From: Frigoribacterium sp. VKM Ac-2836
GTDB lineage: Bacteria > Actinomycetota > Actinomycetes > Actinomycetales > Microbacteriaceae
Assembly (NCBI RefSeq): GCF_013248995.1
Contig: NZ_JABRPK010000002.1
Span: forward strand, 310,001-374,000
Direction: 5' to 3'
Length of the DNA: 64,000 bases
Shown here: positions 6,680-15,125 of the stretch, piece after piece
Position numbering within the stretch: position 1 is the first letter of the stretch
How the letters are laid out: each line of letters starts with the position of its first letter
The notes under the pieces: model-generated
Told to the model about the DNA's origin: nothing
Databases searched by the model: none
Seen by the model: only the letters and a program-made list of their open reading frames with translations
Position numbers and translations under genes: made by a program

Positions 6680-8406
6680 CCGCCGTCACCGAGCGCCCGC
6701 GCACGACCGGGGCGTCCTCCGCTCCTGTCACCGCGCCTCCCCGCCGCAGGGTCTCGCCTGAGCGCGTCGCGGCCGGTCTCACCCTCGTCGCCCTGTTGAT
6801 CGCGAGCCTCGTGGCCCTGCGCAGCGTCGACGTCGATCCCGCGCGGATGCTGCAGAGCTGGGCGAACGCCGAACGGTTCTTCGGCCGGGTCGGGGCGATC
6901 GAGTTCCCTCCGCTCGGTGAGCTGCTGCAGCTCACCGCCCTCACGCTCGGCCTCGTGATCTGCGGCACCCTGCTCGCCGCCGTCCTGTCGGTGCCGATCG
7001 CCGTGCTCGCGGCCGCGAACACCGCCCCCGGCCCCGGGTGGCGCGCGGCCGCCCGCTTCGTGACCGTGCTCGCGCGGGCCGTGCCCGACGTCGTTCTCGC
7101 CATGGTGTTCGTGCTGCTCTTCTCGCTCGGCACGCTGCCCGGCATCCTGGCCATCGGCCTGCACTCGGTCGGCATGATCTCGAAGCTCTTCGCCGACGCG
7201 ATCGAGCAGATCGACGAGGGGCCGCGCACCGCCGTCCGCGCCGCCGGAGGCAGCCGACTTCAACAGTTCACCGCCGGGGTGCTGCCCCAGGTGCTGCCCT
7301 CGTGGGTGGCGACCGTGCTGCACCGCAACGACATCAACCTCCGTGGCAGCGTGATCCTCGGCTATGTCGGGGTCGTCGGTCTCGGCAGGGAGATGTCGTT
7401 CGCCTTCAAGTCGCTCGACTACGGGCTCGGCCTCGGCTACGCCCTCGTCATCTTCGTGCTCTGCGTCGTCATGGAGGTCGTCTCGAGCAGCGTCCGGGCC
7501 GCCATGCTCGGCATCACGCCGACCGGCCGTGGTCTCGGCGACCGCGTCGTCCGACGGGCCACCAGGAGGCGCGGGGCCGGTCACCCCGCCCCGTCGCGGC
7601 CTGCGCCCACGACCGTCGAGTCCGCGCTCCGGCGCCCCTGGGACCGCGCCCGTCGACGCGACGTCTCGTGGGGGTGGCTCGCCGTCGCCGTGGTCGTCGC
7701 GAGCATCGCCGTGTGCGACGTCGCCTGGTCCGACCTCGTCACCGTCTGGGCGAAGGTGCCCGCGGTCGCGACGCAGTTCTGGCCGCCGTCGTTCGGCAGT
7801 TACGAGGCCTCGACGATGGTGGCTGCCATGGGCGAGACGATCGCCATCGCGCTCGCCGCGACCGTGCTGACCCTCGTCGCCTCGATCGTGGTCGGGTCGC
7901 TCGCGGCCCGTAACGTCGCCCCGAGCCGAGGGGTGCGCAGCGGCATGCGCCTGCTGCTCGTCGGCATCCGGGGGGTGCCCGAAGTGATCCTCGCCATCGT
8001 GCTGATCGTCGTGACCGGGCTCGGTACGCAGGCCGGCACCCTCGCCCTGGCACTCGGCGGTGTCGGGCTGCTCGGCAAGCTGCTCGCCGACTCGTTCGAG
8101 GAGGTCTCGCCGGGCCCCGAGCGCGCTCTCTCGGCCACCGGGGCGAGTCGCGTGCAGGTGTACGCCGGAGCGACCCTGCCGCAGGGCACCCGTGCCGTGA
8201 TCGGCCACACCTTCTACATGCTCGACACCAACCTGCGGGCCGCGACCCTGCTCGGCATCGTCGGGGCCGGGGGAGTCGGCTACTACCTGCTCAACGCGAG
8301 CCAGGGCTCGAACTACGGGACTGTCACGGCGATCGTGCTGATGATCCTCGTCGCGGTCCTGACCGTCGAGGGGCTCGCCATCTGGATGAGGAGGGTCTTC
8401 CGATGA
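6676..8406 (+). CDS. phnE: Fused tandem phosphonate permease (PhnE-PhnE)
   Basis: 576 residues, twice the usual PhnE length. The first permease spans roughly residues 30-290 and the second 335-576. Each has about six helices and its own EAA-like cytoplasmic loop (EQIDEGPRTAVRAAGGSRLQ and EEVSPGPERALSATGASRVQ). The Arg/Pro linker near residues 285-330 holds a dispersed repeat copy (7563). The fusion would supply both membrane halves of the importer from one chain. It starts in ATGA overlap with phnC and its stop overlaps the next gene. Confidence 0.9.
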   Translation: MTAVTERPRTTGASSAPVTAPPRRRVSPERVAAGLTLVALLIASLVALRSVDVDPARMLQSWANAERFFGRVGAIEFPPLGELLQLTALTLGLVICGTLLAAVLSVPIAVLAAANTAPGPGWRAAARFVTVLARAVPDVVLAMVFVLLFSLGTLPGILAIGLHSVGMISKLFADAIEQIDEGPRTAVRAAGGSRLQQFTAGVLPQVLPSWVATVLHRNDINLRGSVILGYVGVVGLGREMSFAFKSLDYGLGLGYALVIFVLCVVMEVVSSSVRAAMLGITPTGRGLGDRVVRRATRRRGAGHPAPSRPAPTTVESALRRPWDRARRRDVSWGWLAVAVVVASIAVCDVAWSDLVTVWAKVPAVATQFWPPSFGSYEASTMVAAMGETIAIALAATVLTLVASIVVGSLAARNVAPSRGVRSGMRLLLVGIRGVPEVILAIVLIVVTGLGTQAGTLALALGGVGLLGKLLADSFEEVSPGPERALSATGASRVQVYAGATLPQGTRAVIGHTFYMLDTNLRAATLLGIVGAGGVGYYLLNASQGSNYGTVTAIVLMILVAVLTVEGLAIWMRRVFR

Positions 8407-9638
8407 CCGCGACTCACGACACGGCCCGACACGCGGCGGCACCGCACGACGTGGTCGTGGTCGGCTCGGGCATCGTCGGCCTCGGTGCCGCCCTCGCCGC
8501 CCTGGACCGGGGGCTCACGGTGCTGGTCGTCGACCGCTCCCCGGTGATCGGCGGTTCGACGGTTCGAAACTTCGGCCACCTCTGCCTCACCCCGCAGAGC
8601 GGCGAGGCCCGCCGCCATGCTCTCGCCGCTCGCCAGCTGTGGCTGCGACTGGCCCGCGACGCCGGCTTCTGGCTGTCGGAGCGGGGCACACTCGTCGCCG
8701 CCCGGCACGTCGACGAGCTCGATCTGCTCGACGAGCTGGCCCTCACCCGGACCGACCGTGTGCTGGGCGACCGGCCCGAGATCGAACGGCTCGACGCGGC
8801 CGAGCTGTCCTGCCTGGCCCCGGTCGCTCCCGGTGTGGCCGTCGGCGGTGCCCTGCTCCCGTACGACCTGCAAGTCGACCCGAGAGCGGCGGCCGACGCG
8901 ATCCGCCGGCACCTCGAGACGCGAGGGGTGCACTTCCTGGCCCGCACCTCCGTGGGGTCGGTCTCGTCGGGACGCGTCGAGACGAGCCGCGGGCCGATCG
9001 ACGCCGGGACGGTCGTCGTCGCGACCAACCACGACCTCGATCAGCTCTTGCCCGACCTCGCCGACCGGCATGCCCTCGAGAGATGTGGCCTCGACATGCT
9101 GCGGGTGCGGGTGGACCTCGCCCGGCCGCTCGTCGCCCCACTGTTGACCGGTTGGTCGCTGATCCGCTACAGCGCCTTCGCCGGCACCGGTGCGGCGGAG
9201 GCGGTGCGGTCCCGCCTGCACACCGAGCGCCCCGACCTGGCAGCGATGGATCTCAACCAGATGTACACGCAGCTGCCCGACGGCTCGGTGATCGTCGGGG
9301 ACAGCCACCGGAAGGGCGCCGCGATCGCGCCGTTCCAGGACGAGCGGATCGCCGACGCCTTCCTCGACGAGTTCCGCGTGCTGTTCCGCGCCGAACCGGT
9401 CGTCACCGAGCGGTGGCAGGGCGTCTACGCCTCGGGCCGAGACGAGTTCGTCGTCGACGAGGTCGCCCCCGGCGTGCTCGTCACGGTCGTCTCGACCGGC
9501 ATCGGCATGACCACCGGGCTCGGGCTGGCCGAACACGTCGTCGGGGCGCACCTCGACGGCGGGCGCGACCGGGCGCTCGACCCCGGAGTCCACACCTCGA
9601 CCGCCACCTCGCCCCTCACAGAGAGCCTCACCGCATGA
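8403..9638 (+). CDS. FAD-dependent oxidoreductase, phosphonate-associated (TIGR03364 type)
   Basis: 411 residues. The dinucleotide-binding motif GSGIVGLG lies at 21-28, followed by the DAO-type FAD fold to the C-terminus (TVVSTGIGMTTGLGLAEHV). Its place between a PhnCDE importer and a phosphonatase-like hydrolase matches the TIGR03364 clade. From memory of the family, such enzymes oxidatively deaminate 2-aminoethylphosphonate or its N-methyl forms to phosphonoacetaldehyde, giving the substrate of the next enzyme. No PhnW transaminase is present in the window. The ATGA overlap with phnE and with the next gene points to one transcript. Confidence 0.8.
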   Translation: MTATHDTARHAAAPHDVVVVGSGIVGLGAALAALDRGLTVLVVDRSPVIGGSTVRNFGHLCLTPQSGEARRHALAARQLWLRLARDAGFWLSERGTLVAARHVDELDLLDELALTRTDRVLGDRPEIERLDAAELSCLAPVAPGVAVGGALLPYDLQVDPRAAADAIRRHLETRGVHFLARTSVGSVSSGRVETSRGPIDAGTVVVATNHDLDQLLPDLADRHALERCGLDMLRVRVDLARPLVAPLLTGWSLIRYSAFAGTGAAEAVRSRLHTERPDLAAMDLNQMYTQLPDGSVIVGDSHRKGAAIAPFQDERIADAFLDEFRVLFRAEPVVTERWQGVYASGRDEFVVDEVAPGVLVTVVSTGIGMTTGLGLAEHVVGAHLDGGRDRALDPGVHTSTATSPLTESLTA

Positions 9639-10396
9639 GCACCACGCCCGCCACTACCCCGCCCGCCAGTGCCGTCTCGGAGGCCGCGACTCCGATCGAG
9701 CTCGTCGTGCTCGACATGGCCGGCACGACCGTCGTCGACGACGGCGTGGTCGAACAGGCCTTCTCCCGTGTCGCCGACCGGGTCGACCTCGGCCCGACGC
9801 TGAGCCGAGACGAGGCGCTGAACTACGTCCTCGACACGATGGGCCGCTCGAAGATCGACGTGTTCCGTCACCTCACGGGCGGCGATGAGTCGCTCGCGCA
9901 GCGAGCCGCCGGGGAGTTCGAGGTGGCCTACGGCGAACTGGTCGACGAGCTCGGGGTCGACCCCATCGAGGGCGCGAGCGACGTGATCGACGCCCTCCGC
10001 GCCTCGGGGACGTCGGTCGTGCTGACCACGGGCTTCTCGCCCGTCACGCGTGACCGCCTGCTCGATGCCCTCGGCTGGACGGTCGACGCCGCCCTCTCGC
10101 CGGTCGACGCCGGTCGCGGCCGCCCCGCACCCGATCTCGTGCTGACCGCGCTGCTGCGCACCCGCGCGTCGTCGGTCGCCGCCGTCGCGGTCGTCGGCGA
10201 CACCGTCAGCGACGTCCTCTCGGGGCGCTCCGCCGGGGCGGGCCTCGTCGTGGGCGTCACCACGGGCGCACACACCCGCGAGCAGCTGCTCGCCGCGGGG
10301 GCCGACGTCGTGCTCGACAGCGTCCGCGACCTCGTCGCGCTGCCGGCCTTCGCCGAGGTCGTGAGCACCGGTGCGTCGACGACCGCGGTCGCATGA
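9635..10396 (+). CDS. Phosphonatase-like HAD hydrolase (PhnX relative)
   Basis: 253 residues. The nucleophile motif DMAGTT has Asp27, with Ala29 as in phosphonoacetaldehyde hydrolase (DxAGT). In the cap domain MGRSKIDVFRHL places Lys73 where PhnX carries its Schiff-base lysine. The HAD end motif is VVGDTVSDVLSG. It therefore keeps the residues needed to cleave the C-P bond of phosphonoacetaldehyde to acetaldehyde and phosphate. It resembles the TIGR03351 clade rather than classical PhnX. Coupled by ATGA overlaps on both sides. Confidence 0.85.
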   Translation: MSTTPATTPPASAVSEAATPIELVVLDMAGTTVVDDGVVEQAFSRVADRVDLGPTLSRDEALNYVLDTMGRSKIDVFRHLTGGDESLAQRAAGEFEVAYGELVDELGVDPIEGASDVIDALRASGTSVVLTTGFSPVTRDRLLDALGWTVDAALSPVDAGRGRPAPDLVLTALLRTRASSVAAVAVVGDTVSDVLSGRSAGAGLVVGVTTGAHTREQLLAAGADVVLDSVRDLVALPAFAEVVSTGASTTAVA

Positions 10397-11610
10397 CGAC
10401 CGCCCTGCCGCGGAGCGCATCGCTGCCGCCGACGAGGGTGCTGCCGCGGCCGACGGACCAGGAGGCGCGGGCCGCGTCCCCGACGGACGTCACCTCCTCG
10501 GCCACCCTCCCCCTCGACCCGGCCCCGACCGCGATGGTGTGGCTCGAACCCGGCCGTCCGCACGAGGCCGTCGCGGTGCCCTCGATCGTGCTCGCTCCCG
10601 GCGACGCCCTCGTCGAGGTCGAACTGACGACGATCTGCGGCTCGGACGTGCACACCGCCAGGGGCGACCGGACCGCGCCCGCGCCGCTCGTGCTCGGTCA
10701 CGAGCAGGTCGGTCGCGTGGTCGCCCTCGGACCGGGGGCGATCGCCGTGGACGGGACGCCGCTCGCCGTCGGGCAGCGCGTCGTCTGGTCGTTGACCGTC
10801 TCGTGCGATCGGTGCGCGACCTGCCGACGCGACCTGCCGCAGAAGTGCGAGTCGGTGCGGAAGTACGGCCACGAGCGGCTCGCCGCGGGGTGGGAACTGA
10901 GCGGCGGCTTCGCCACGCACGTGCACGTGCGGTCGGGCACGGCGATCGTCCCGGTCGAGGCCGACCTGCCCGCCGAGCTGCTGGCCCCGGTGTCGTGCGG
11001 CACGTCGACCGCCGTGGCCGCGCTCGACGCCGCCTCGGCGATCGTGCCCCTCGACGGAACCGTCGTGCTCGTGACGGGGGCCGGACTGATCGGCCTCACG
11101 GCGACCGCGCTGGCCACCGACGCCGGGGCCCGGGTGGTCGTCGTCGACCCGGACCCCGCCCGACGACGACTGGCCGTCCGCTTCGGCGCGGTCTCCACCG
11201 CCGATCCGTCGGCCGCACCCGGCTCGGGCGACGACCTCACCACCGCGTTCTCGACCGCGGGCGGCGCACCCCTGGTCGCCGTCGAGGCCTCGGGGTCGCC
11301 GCACGCGGTGGCCTCGGCGCTCGCCGCCCTGGGCGTCGGCGGTGTGGCCGTGCTGGTCGGCAGCGTGTTCCCCGCCCCGGCGGTGCCGTTCGACGCCGAG
11401 AGCATCGTGCGACGTCTCGTGACCGTCCGCGGCGTGCACAACTACGCCCCGCGGCACCTCGTCGAGGCCGCCCGCTTCGTCGAACGGAGGTCCGCTGTCT
11501 GGCCGCTCGACGCGCTCGTGGGCGAGGTCGTCGCCCTGCGCGACCTCGACGCCGGGATCGCGGCCGCCGGGGCGGGTGGGTCGGTGCGGGTGGGCGTCCG
11601 ACCGGGCTGA
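10393..11610 (+). CDS. Phosphonate-associated zinc alcohol dehydrogenase (TIGR03366 type)
   Basis: 405 residues, last gene of the operon. Catalytic zinc ligands lie in TTICGSDVHTARGD (Cys82) and LGHEQVGRV; the cysteine-rich loop is CDRCATCRRDLPQKC; the Rossmann motif is TGAGLIGLTA. The TIGR03366 group is found with phosphonate genes and may process the aldehyde released by the phosphonatase. The first 45 residues are a low-complexity extension; QEARA (23-27) comes from a dispersed repeat copy, so the enzyme proper may start later. The ATGA overlap supports the start given. Confidence 0.82.
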   Translation: MTTALPRSASLPPTRVLPRPTDQEARAASPTDVTSSATLPLDPAPTAMVWLEPGRPHEAVAVPSIVLAPGDALVEVELTTICGSDVHTARGDRTAPAPLVLGHEQVGRVVALGPGAIAVDGTPLAVGQRVVWSLTVSCDRCATCRRDLPQKCESVRKYGHERLAAGWELSGGFATHVHVRSGTAIVPVEADLPAELLAPVSCGTSTAVAALDAASAIVPLDGTVVLVTGAGLIGLTATALATDAGARVVVVDPDPARRRLAVRFGAVSTADPSAAPGSGDDLTTAFSTAGGAPLVAVEASGSPHAVASALAALGVGGVAVLVGSVFPAPAVPFDAESIVRRLVTVRGVHNYAPRHLVEAARFVERRSAVWPLDALVGEVVALRDLDAGIAAAGAGGSVRVGVRPG

Positions 11611-11630
11611 CGGGGGCGGTGGAGCGCTGC

Positions 11631-12380
11631 TCAGGGGCCGATCGCGCGGATGAAGTGATCGCCCTCGCGGGCCCGGCCCGACGCCGAGACGGTGAAGCGG
11701 ACGATGTCGCTGCGGTACCGGTCGTCCGAGGCTTCGAAGGTGCGGCCGTCGGCGCCTCGCGTGATGCGGTGCAACCGCAGGATCGGCGTGCCCTGCTCGA
11801 CCCCGAGCAGCTCGGCGTCGAGCTCGTCGGCCGCGACCGCGTCGATCTCGTGGTCGATGTCGGCGTAGCCGAAGCCTCGGGAATCCAGGTACTCCGTGAT
11901 CGACACCGTGTCGAGGTCGACGTCGAACAGCACACGGCCGACCTCTTCGATGAAGGTCAGGCGCTCGAGCATGGTCGGGCGACCGTCGACGAGCCGCAGC
12001 CGGACGACGTCGACCACGAGGGCGCCCGTCTCGATTCCGAGCGACCGGGCCTTGTCGTCGTCGGCGCGGCGCAGCGACACCTCTTGCGTGCGGGCGCCGG
12101 GCTCGCCCCCGACGTCGCGCACCCACTTGGTGAAGGGGATCGACACGTCGACCGGGTGATGCGCCTTGCGTGCGACGACCCGCGCCGGGCGTCCGCGCCG
12201 GGTCTCGACCAGGCCCTCGGAACGCAGGGCGGCGAGGGCGTTGCGGATCGGCCCGCGAGAGGTACGCCACTGCTCGGCCAGTTCGCCCTCGCTCGGCACG
12301 TCGTCGCCGACCGCTAGGTCGCCGCTCAGGATGCGCCGCCGAAGGTCGTCGGCGATCTGCTCGTAGAGGGTCGAAGGCAC
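11631..12380 (-). CDS. GntR/HutC-type regulator with UTRA domain
   Basis: 249 residues. The winged helix is at about 3-70 (YEQIADDLRRRILSGDLAVG, SEGELAEQWRTSRGPIRNAL), and a UTRA ligand-binding domain fills 90-245. It faces the phosphonate operon, stop to stop, 20 bp apart. PhnF/PhnR proteins of this class repress phosphonate or phosphate-starvation genes, so it likely controls the operon, perhaps through the dyad before phnD. The inverted repeat CGTGCGG/CCGCACG within 35 bp upstream of its start could be an autoregulatory site. Confidence 0.85.
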   Translation of the reverse strand: MPSTLYEQIADDLRRRILSGDLAVGDDVPSEGELAEQWRTSRGPIRNALAALRSEGLVETRRGRPARVVARKAHHPVDVSIPFTKWVRDVGGEPGARTQEVSLRRADDDKARSLGIETGALVVDVVRLRLVDGRPTMLERLTFIEEVGRVLFDVDLDTVSITEYLDSRGFGYADIDHEIDAVAADELDAELLGVEQGTPILRLHRITRGADGRTFEASDDRYRSDIVRFTVSASGRAREGDHFIRAIGP

Positions 12381-12457
12381 GTGCGGATCTTACCGAGCGG
12401 TCCGCACGTCGGGCAGATCACCGGGTCGGGCCGGGTCGGCTCCCGGTCAGCTCCCGG

Positions 12458-13201
12458 TCAGCTCGTCTGGTCGCGATAGAAGTTCGAGAATGCTTCGGTC
12501 TCGTCGCTGTCGCCCTCGAAGACGGTGCCGTCGACCACCACGGTCGGGACGTGCTCGATGGCCGGGATGTCGGTCGTCGCCGACAGGGGCCCCGTTACGG
12601 CCGCCTGGGTCCACCGATCGACCCAGGCGCGGTAGGAGGCGGTCCGAGGGGTGGTGAGGTCGAGCGTGACGTCGAGGGACGAGGCGATACGGGTCAGCTG
12701 CTCGTCGTCGAGCCCCGGGGTGTTCTCGTCGGGTTGCTGGTCGAACAGCGACTGGACGAATCGCGGAGTCTCGTCAGGGTGCTCGGCCGCCATCTCGACG
12801 AGGGCCGCGGCAGCGCGGGTGGAGTACCGGGTGCCCTGCGAGAGCCGGTTCAACAGGGCCAGGGGATGCACGCGAACGGTCGTCAGGCCGGCGGCCGCGT
12901 CGTCGAACAGCAGCTGACCCGAGCCCTGCTCGAACAGGCGGCAGTACGGGCACAGCGGATCGACGAAGAGGTCGACCACCTTCTCGCCCGACCCGATCTG
13001 CAGGTACCCGTCGTCGAAGTGCGCCCCGCCGACCGTTCCGGTGAGGTCTGCGGGGGCAGCCTCGGACGGCGTCGGCGAGGCGGACCGTGTGGCGGGTGCG
13101 GGCACCGCCGCACCTGCTGAGCAGCCGGTCAGCACGAGCGAGACGGCGACGAACGCGACGGCGGTCGCGAGGCGCGTGGGGCGGAGGGGGCGGAGGGGCA
13201 T
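12458..13201 (-). CDS. Thioredoxin-fold (DsbA-like) lipoprotein
   Basis: 247 residues. A positively charged N-terminus and lipobox LTGC (Cys27) mark an exported lipoprotein; a Ser/Pro/Ala linker follows to about residue 52. The DsbA-like domain has active-site CPYC at 84-87 (FVDPLCPYCRLFE) and a cis-Pro loop HVPTVVVDG. It would act outside the membrane on disulfides. The ATG at 13201 gives the natural signal peptide; a start at 13255 would add 18 residues. The gap up to the regulator gene contains an 11-bp direct repeat (AGCTCCCGGTC). Confidence 0.85.
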   Translation of the reverse strand: MPLRPLRPTRLATAVAFVAVSLVLTGCSAGAAVPAPATRSASPTPSEAAPADLTGTVGGAHFDDGYLQIGSGEKVVDLFVDPLCPYCRLFEQGSGQLLFDDAAAGLTTVRVHPLALLNRLSQGTRYSTRAAAALVEMAAEHPDETPRFVQSLFDQQPDENTPGLDDEQLTRIASSLDVTLDLTTPRTASYRAWVDRWTQAAVTGPLSATTDIPAIEHVPTVVVDGTVFEGDSDETEAFSNFYRDQTS

Positions 13202-13265
13202 GACGACACCTGCTGATCTTCGACGTGGACGGGATGCGTCCGACCAGAATGCCACATGCTTCGTG

Positions 13266-13865
13266 TCAGGCGGGCCGGGCCCCGACGCCGTCGAACAGCA
13301 GGTCCACGGTGGTCTCGAGCGCGGCGGGCCCGGGGTCGCGGCGGGTCACGACGTGCAGCAGCACCGTGCCGATCAGTGACTCGACCAGGGCGTCGAGGGG
13401 CGCGTCGTCCCGGATCTGCCCCACGCGCCTCCCGGATTCGAGGCGCTCGAGCAGCGCCGCCCGCGTCACCGAGGTGACGCGCTCGTCGTACTGAGCGGCG
13501 ACGGCGGCGTCCTCGGCCGTCGCGGCGATCGTCGCGCGGATCAGCCCGCCCGCCTCGGCCGAGGCGAACGTGGCGAAGGAGGCGCGGAGCCAGTCGCCGA
13601 CGTCCCGGCGCACGTCGCCCGTGTCGGCCATCTCGTGGTGCGGCAGCAGATGGCCCGAGAGCATGCCCTCGGCGACGAGTGCGGCCTTCGCGGGGTACCA
13701 GCGGTAGATCGTCGCCTTGCCGACCCCCGCCGCCGCCGCGATGCGGTCGAGCGAGAGCTTGTCGTAGCCGCGCTCGGCCAACTCGTCGCGGGTCGCGTCG
13801 AGGATCGCCAGGCGGGCGGCCTCGCTGCGGGTGCGGCCGGGGCGGGCGGGGCGTGCGGCGGTCAT
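13266..13865 (-). CDS. TetR-family regulator
   Basis: 199 residues. The N-terminal helix-turn-helix is clear (LDRIAAAAGVGKATIYRWYPAKAALV), with a helical C-terminal domain for ligand binding and dimerisation. It lies 60 bp downstream of an SDR gene on the same strand, so it is probably transcribed with it. It likely represses the divergent promoter between the two SDR genes, where a 15-bp dyad is found. The first ATG at 13883 is possible; 13865 starts a more typical N-terminus. Confidence 0.85.
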   Translation of the reverse strand: MTAARPARPGRTRSEAARLAILDATRDELAERGYDKLSLDRIAAAAGVGKATIYRWYPAKAALVAEGMLSGHLLPHHEMADTGDVRRDVGDWLRASFATFASAEAGGLIRATIAATAEDAAVAAQYDERVTSVTRAALLERLESGRRVGQIRDDAPLDALVESLIGTVLLHVVTRRDPGPAALETTVDLLFDGVGARPA

Positions 13866-13925
13866 CGGTCCATCTTCGTGCACGCCCCACCCGCCCGGCC
13901 CGCCGGGACCCGCTGCGACCGGCTC

Positions 13926-14951
13926 CTACTGGACCGACCAGCCGCCGTCGCTCGCCAGGATCGCGCCGTTGACGTTCACCGCGTCGTCGCTCAGCAAGAA
14001 CGTGATCGACGCCGCCAGTTCTTCGGCGGTCGCGATCGTCGGGATGGCCGCCTGGAACGGCCGCAGCCGGGCCGAGCCCGCCTCGGACACGTTCGCCGGG
14101 AACGGGATGCCCGTCGCGACGCCACCGGGCGCCACCGCGTTGACCCGGATGCCCTCCTTCGCGTACATGAAGGCCGCCGATTTCGTCAGCCCGACCACGC
14201 CGTGCTTCGACACCGTGTACGCGTTGCCCGACGCGTTGCCGCGCAGCCCCGCCTCGGAGGCGACGTTGACGACCGAGCCGCGACCGGCCCCGAGCATGAC
14301 CGGGATCACCGCGCGCGACAGCTTGAACCCTCCGGTCAGGTTGATGCCGATCACGCGGTCCCACATCGCGTCGCTCGTCTCGTGCAGCGGCGAGAAGTCG
14401 TCGTTGATGCCGGCGATGTTGGCCAGGCCGTCGATGCGGTCGCCCGCGGCCACGACGACGGCGTCGATGTCGTCCTGCTTCGTGATGTCACCCGCCACGG
14501 TGACCACGTCGGCGTCGGGCAGGGAGGCGGCCAGCGCCTCCAGCTTGTCGGCGAAGAGGTCGACCGCGACGACGCGACCGCCCTCGCGGGCGACCCGGGA
14601 GGCGGTGGCGCGGCCGATACCGGACGCGGCGCCCGTGACGATCACGGTCTTCCCGGCGAAACGGCCGGGGGTGACGGTCTCGCGCCACGGGCCCGATCCG
14701 TCGTCGACGTCGTCGGGCACGACGCCGCCGTTGACCTGCAGCACCAGGCCGTCGACGAGCTCTTGCGGCAGCTGCCCCTGGCTCATCGCCACCAGTTGCT
14801 GCAGCGGGAGGCCGCGGACCGGGGCCAGCGTGCTCTCGTCGAACGCGCCTCCTCGCCCGAGTGCTGCGCGCATCGCCGGGCCGCCCTCGGGGTGGTCGAG
14901 CCAGGTGCCGATGGTGCTGGAGCCGGTCAGGGGGGCGGTGGCGTCGGGCAT
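13926..14951 (-). CDS. Short-chain dehydrogenase with N-terminal extension
   Basis: 341 residues. The first 95 are an extra domain of unknown function (LDHPEGGPAMRAALGRGG). The SDR core then shows TGAASGIG (106-113), NIAGIN, and the catalytic YTVSK, ending SDGGWSVQ as in classical NAD-dependent SDRs. Substrate unknown, likely a secondary alcohol or ketone. It is divergent from a second SDR gene, sharing a 174-bp promoter region, and leads into the TetR gene. Confidence 0.85.
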   Translation of the reverse strand: MPDATAPLTGSSTIGTWLDHPEGGPAMRAALGRGGAFDESTLAPVRGLPLQQLVAMSQGQLPQELVDGLVLQVNGGVVPDDVDDGSGPWRETVTPGRFAGKTVIVTGAASGIGRATASRVAREGGRVVAVDLFADKLEALAASLPDADVVTVAGDITKQDDIDAVVVAAGDRIDGLANIAGINDDFSPLHETSDAMWDRVIGINLTGGFKLSRAVIPVMLGAGRGSVVNVASEAGLRGNASGNAYTVSKHGVVGLTKSAAFMYAKEGIRVNAVAPGGVATGIPFPANVSEAGSARLRPFQAAIPTIATAEELAASITFLLSDDAVNVNGAILASDGGWSVQ

Positions 14952-15006
14952 GTCGTCTCTTCTCTGAGGAGGGTCCGGTGGTCGGGACGCGAGGACGGCC
15001 CGAATC

Positions 15007-15021
15007 GAAACAAGTTGTCTC
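15007..15021. promoter_or_regulatory. Candidate TetR operator
   Basis: GAAACAAGTTGTCTC is a near-perfect 15-bp dyad with the core ACAAGTTGT. It lies between the two divergent SDR genes, in the size range of TetR-family operators. The TetR gene at 13266-13865 is the likely partner. Confidence 0.4.
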
Positions 15022-15125
15022 GTAATTGCACGGTACCGTCTGCTGACCTTCACGTTGCTGAACGCCTGCCGAGAGAACGCCGACCGCCGACCCACCCCCG
15101 GCGCATCCCGCCTAGCGTCCCCTGC

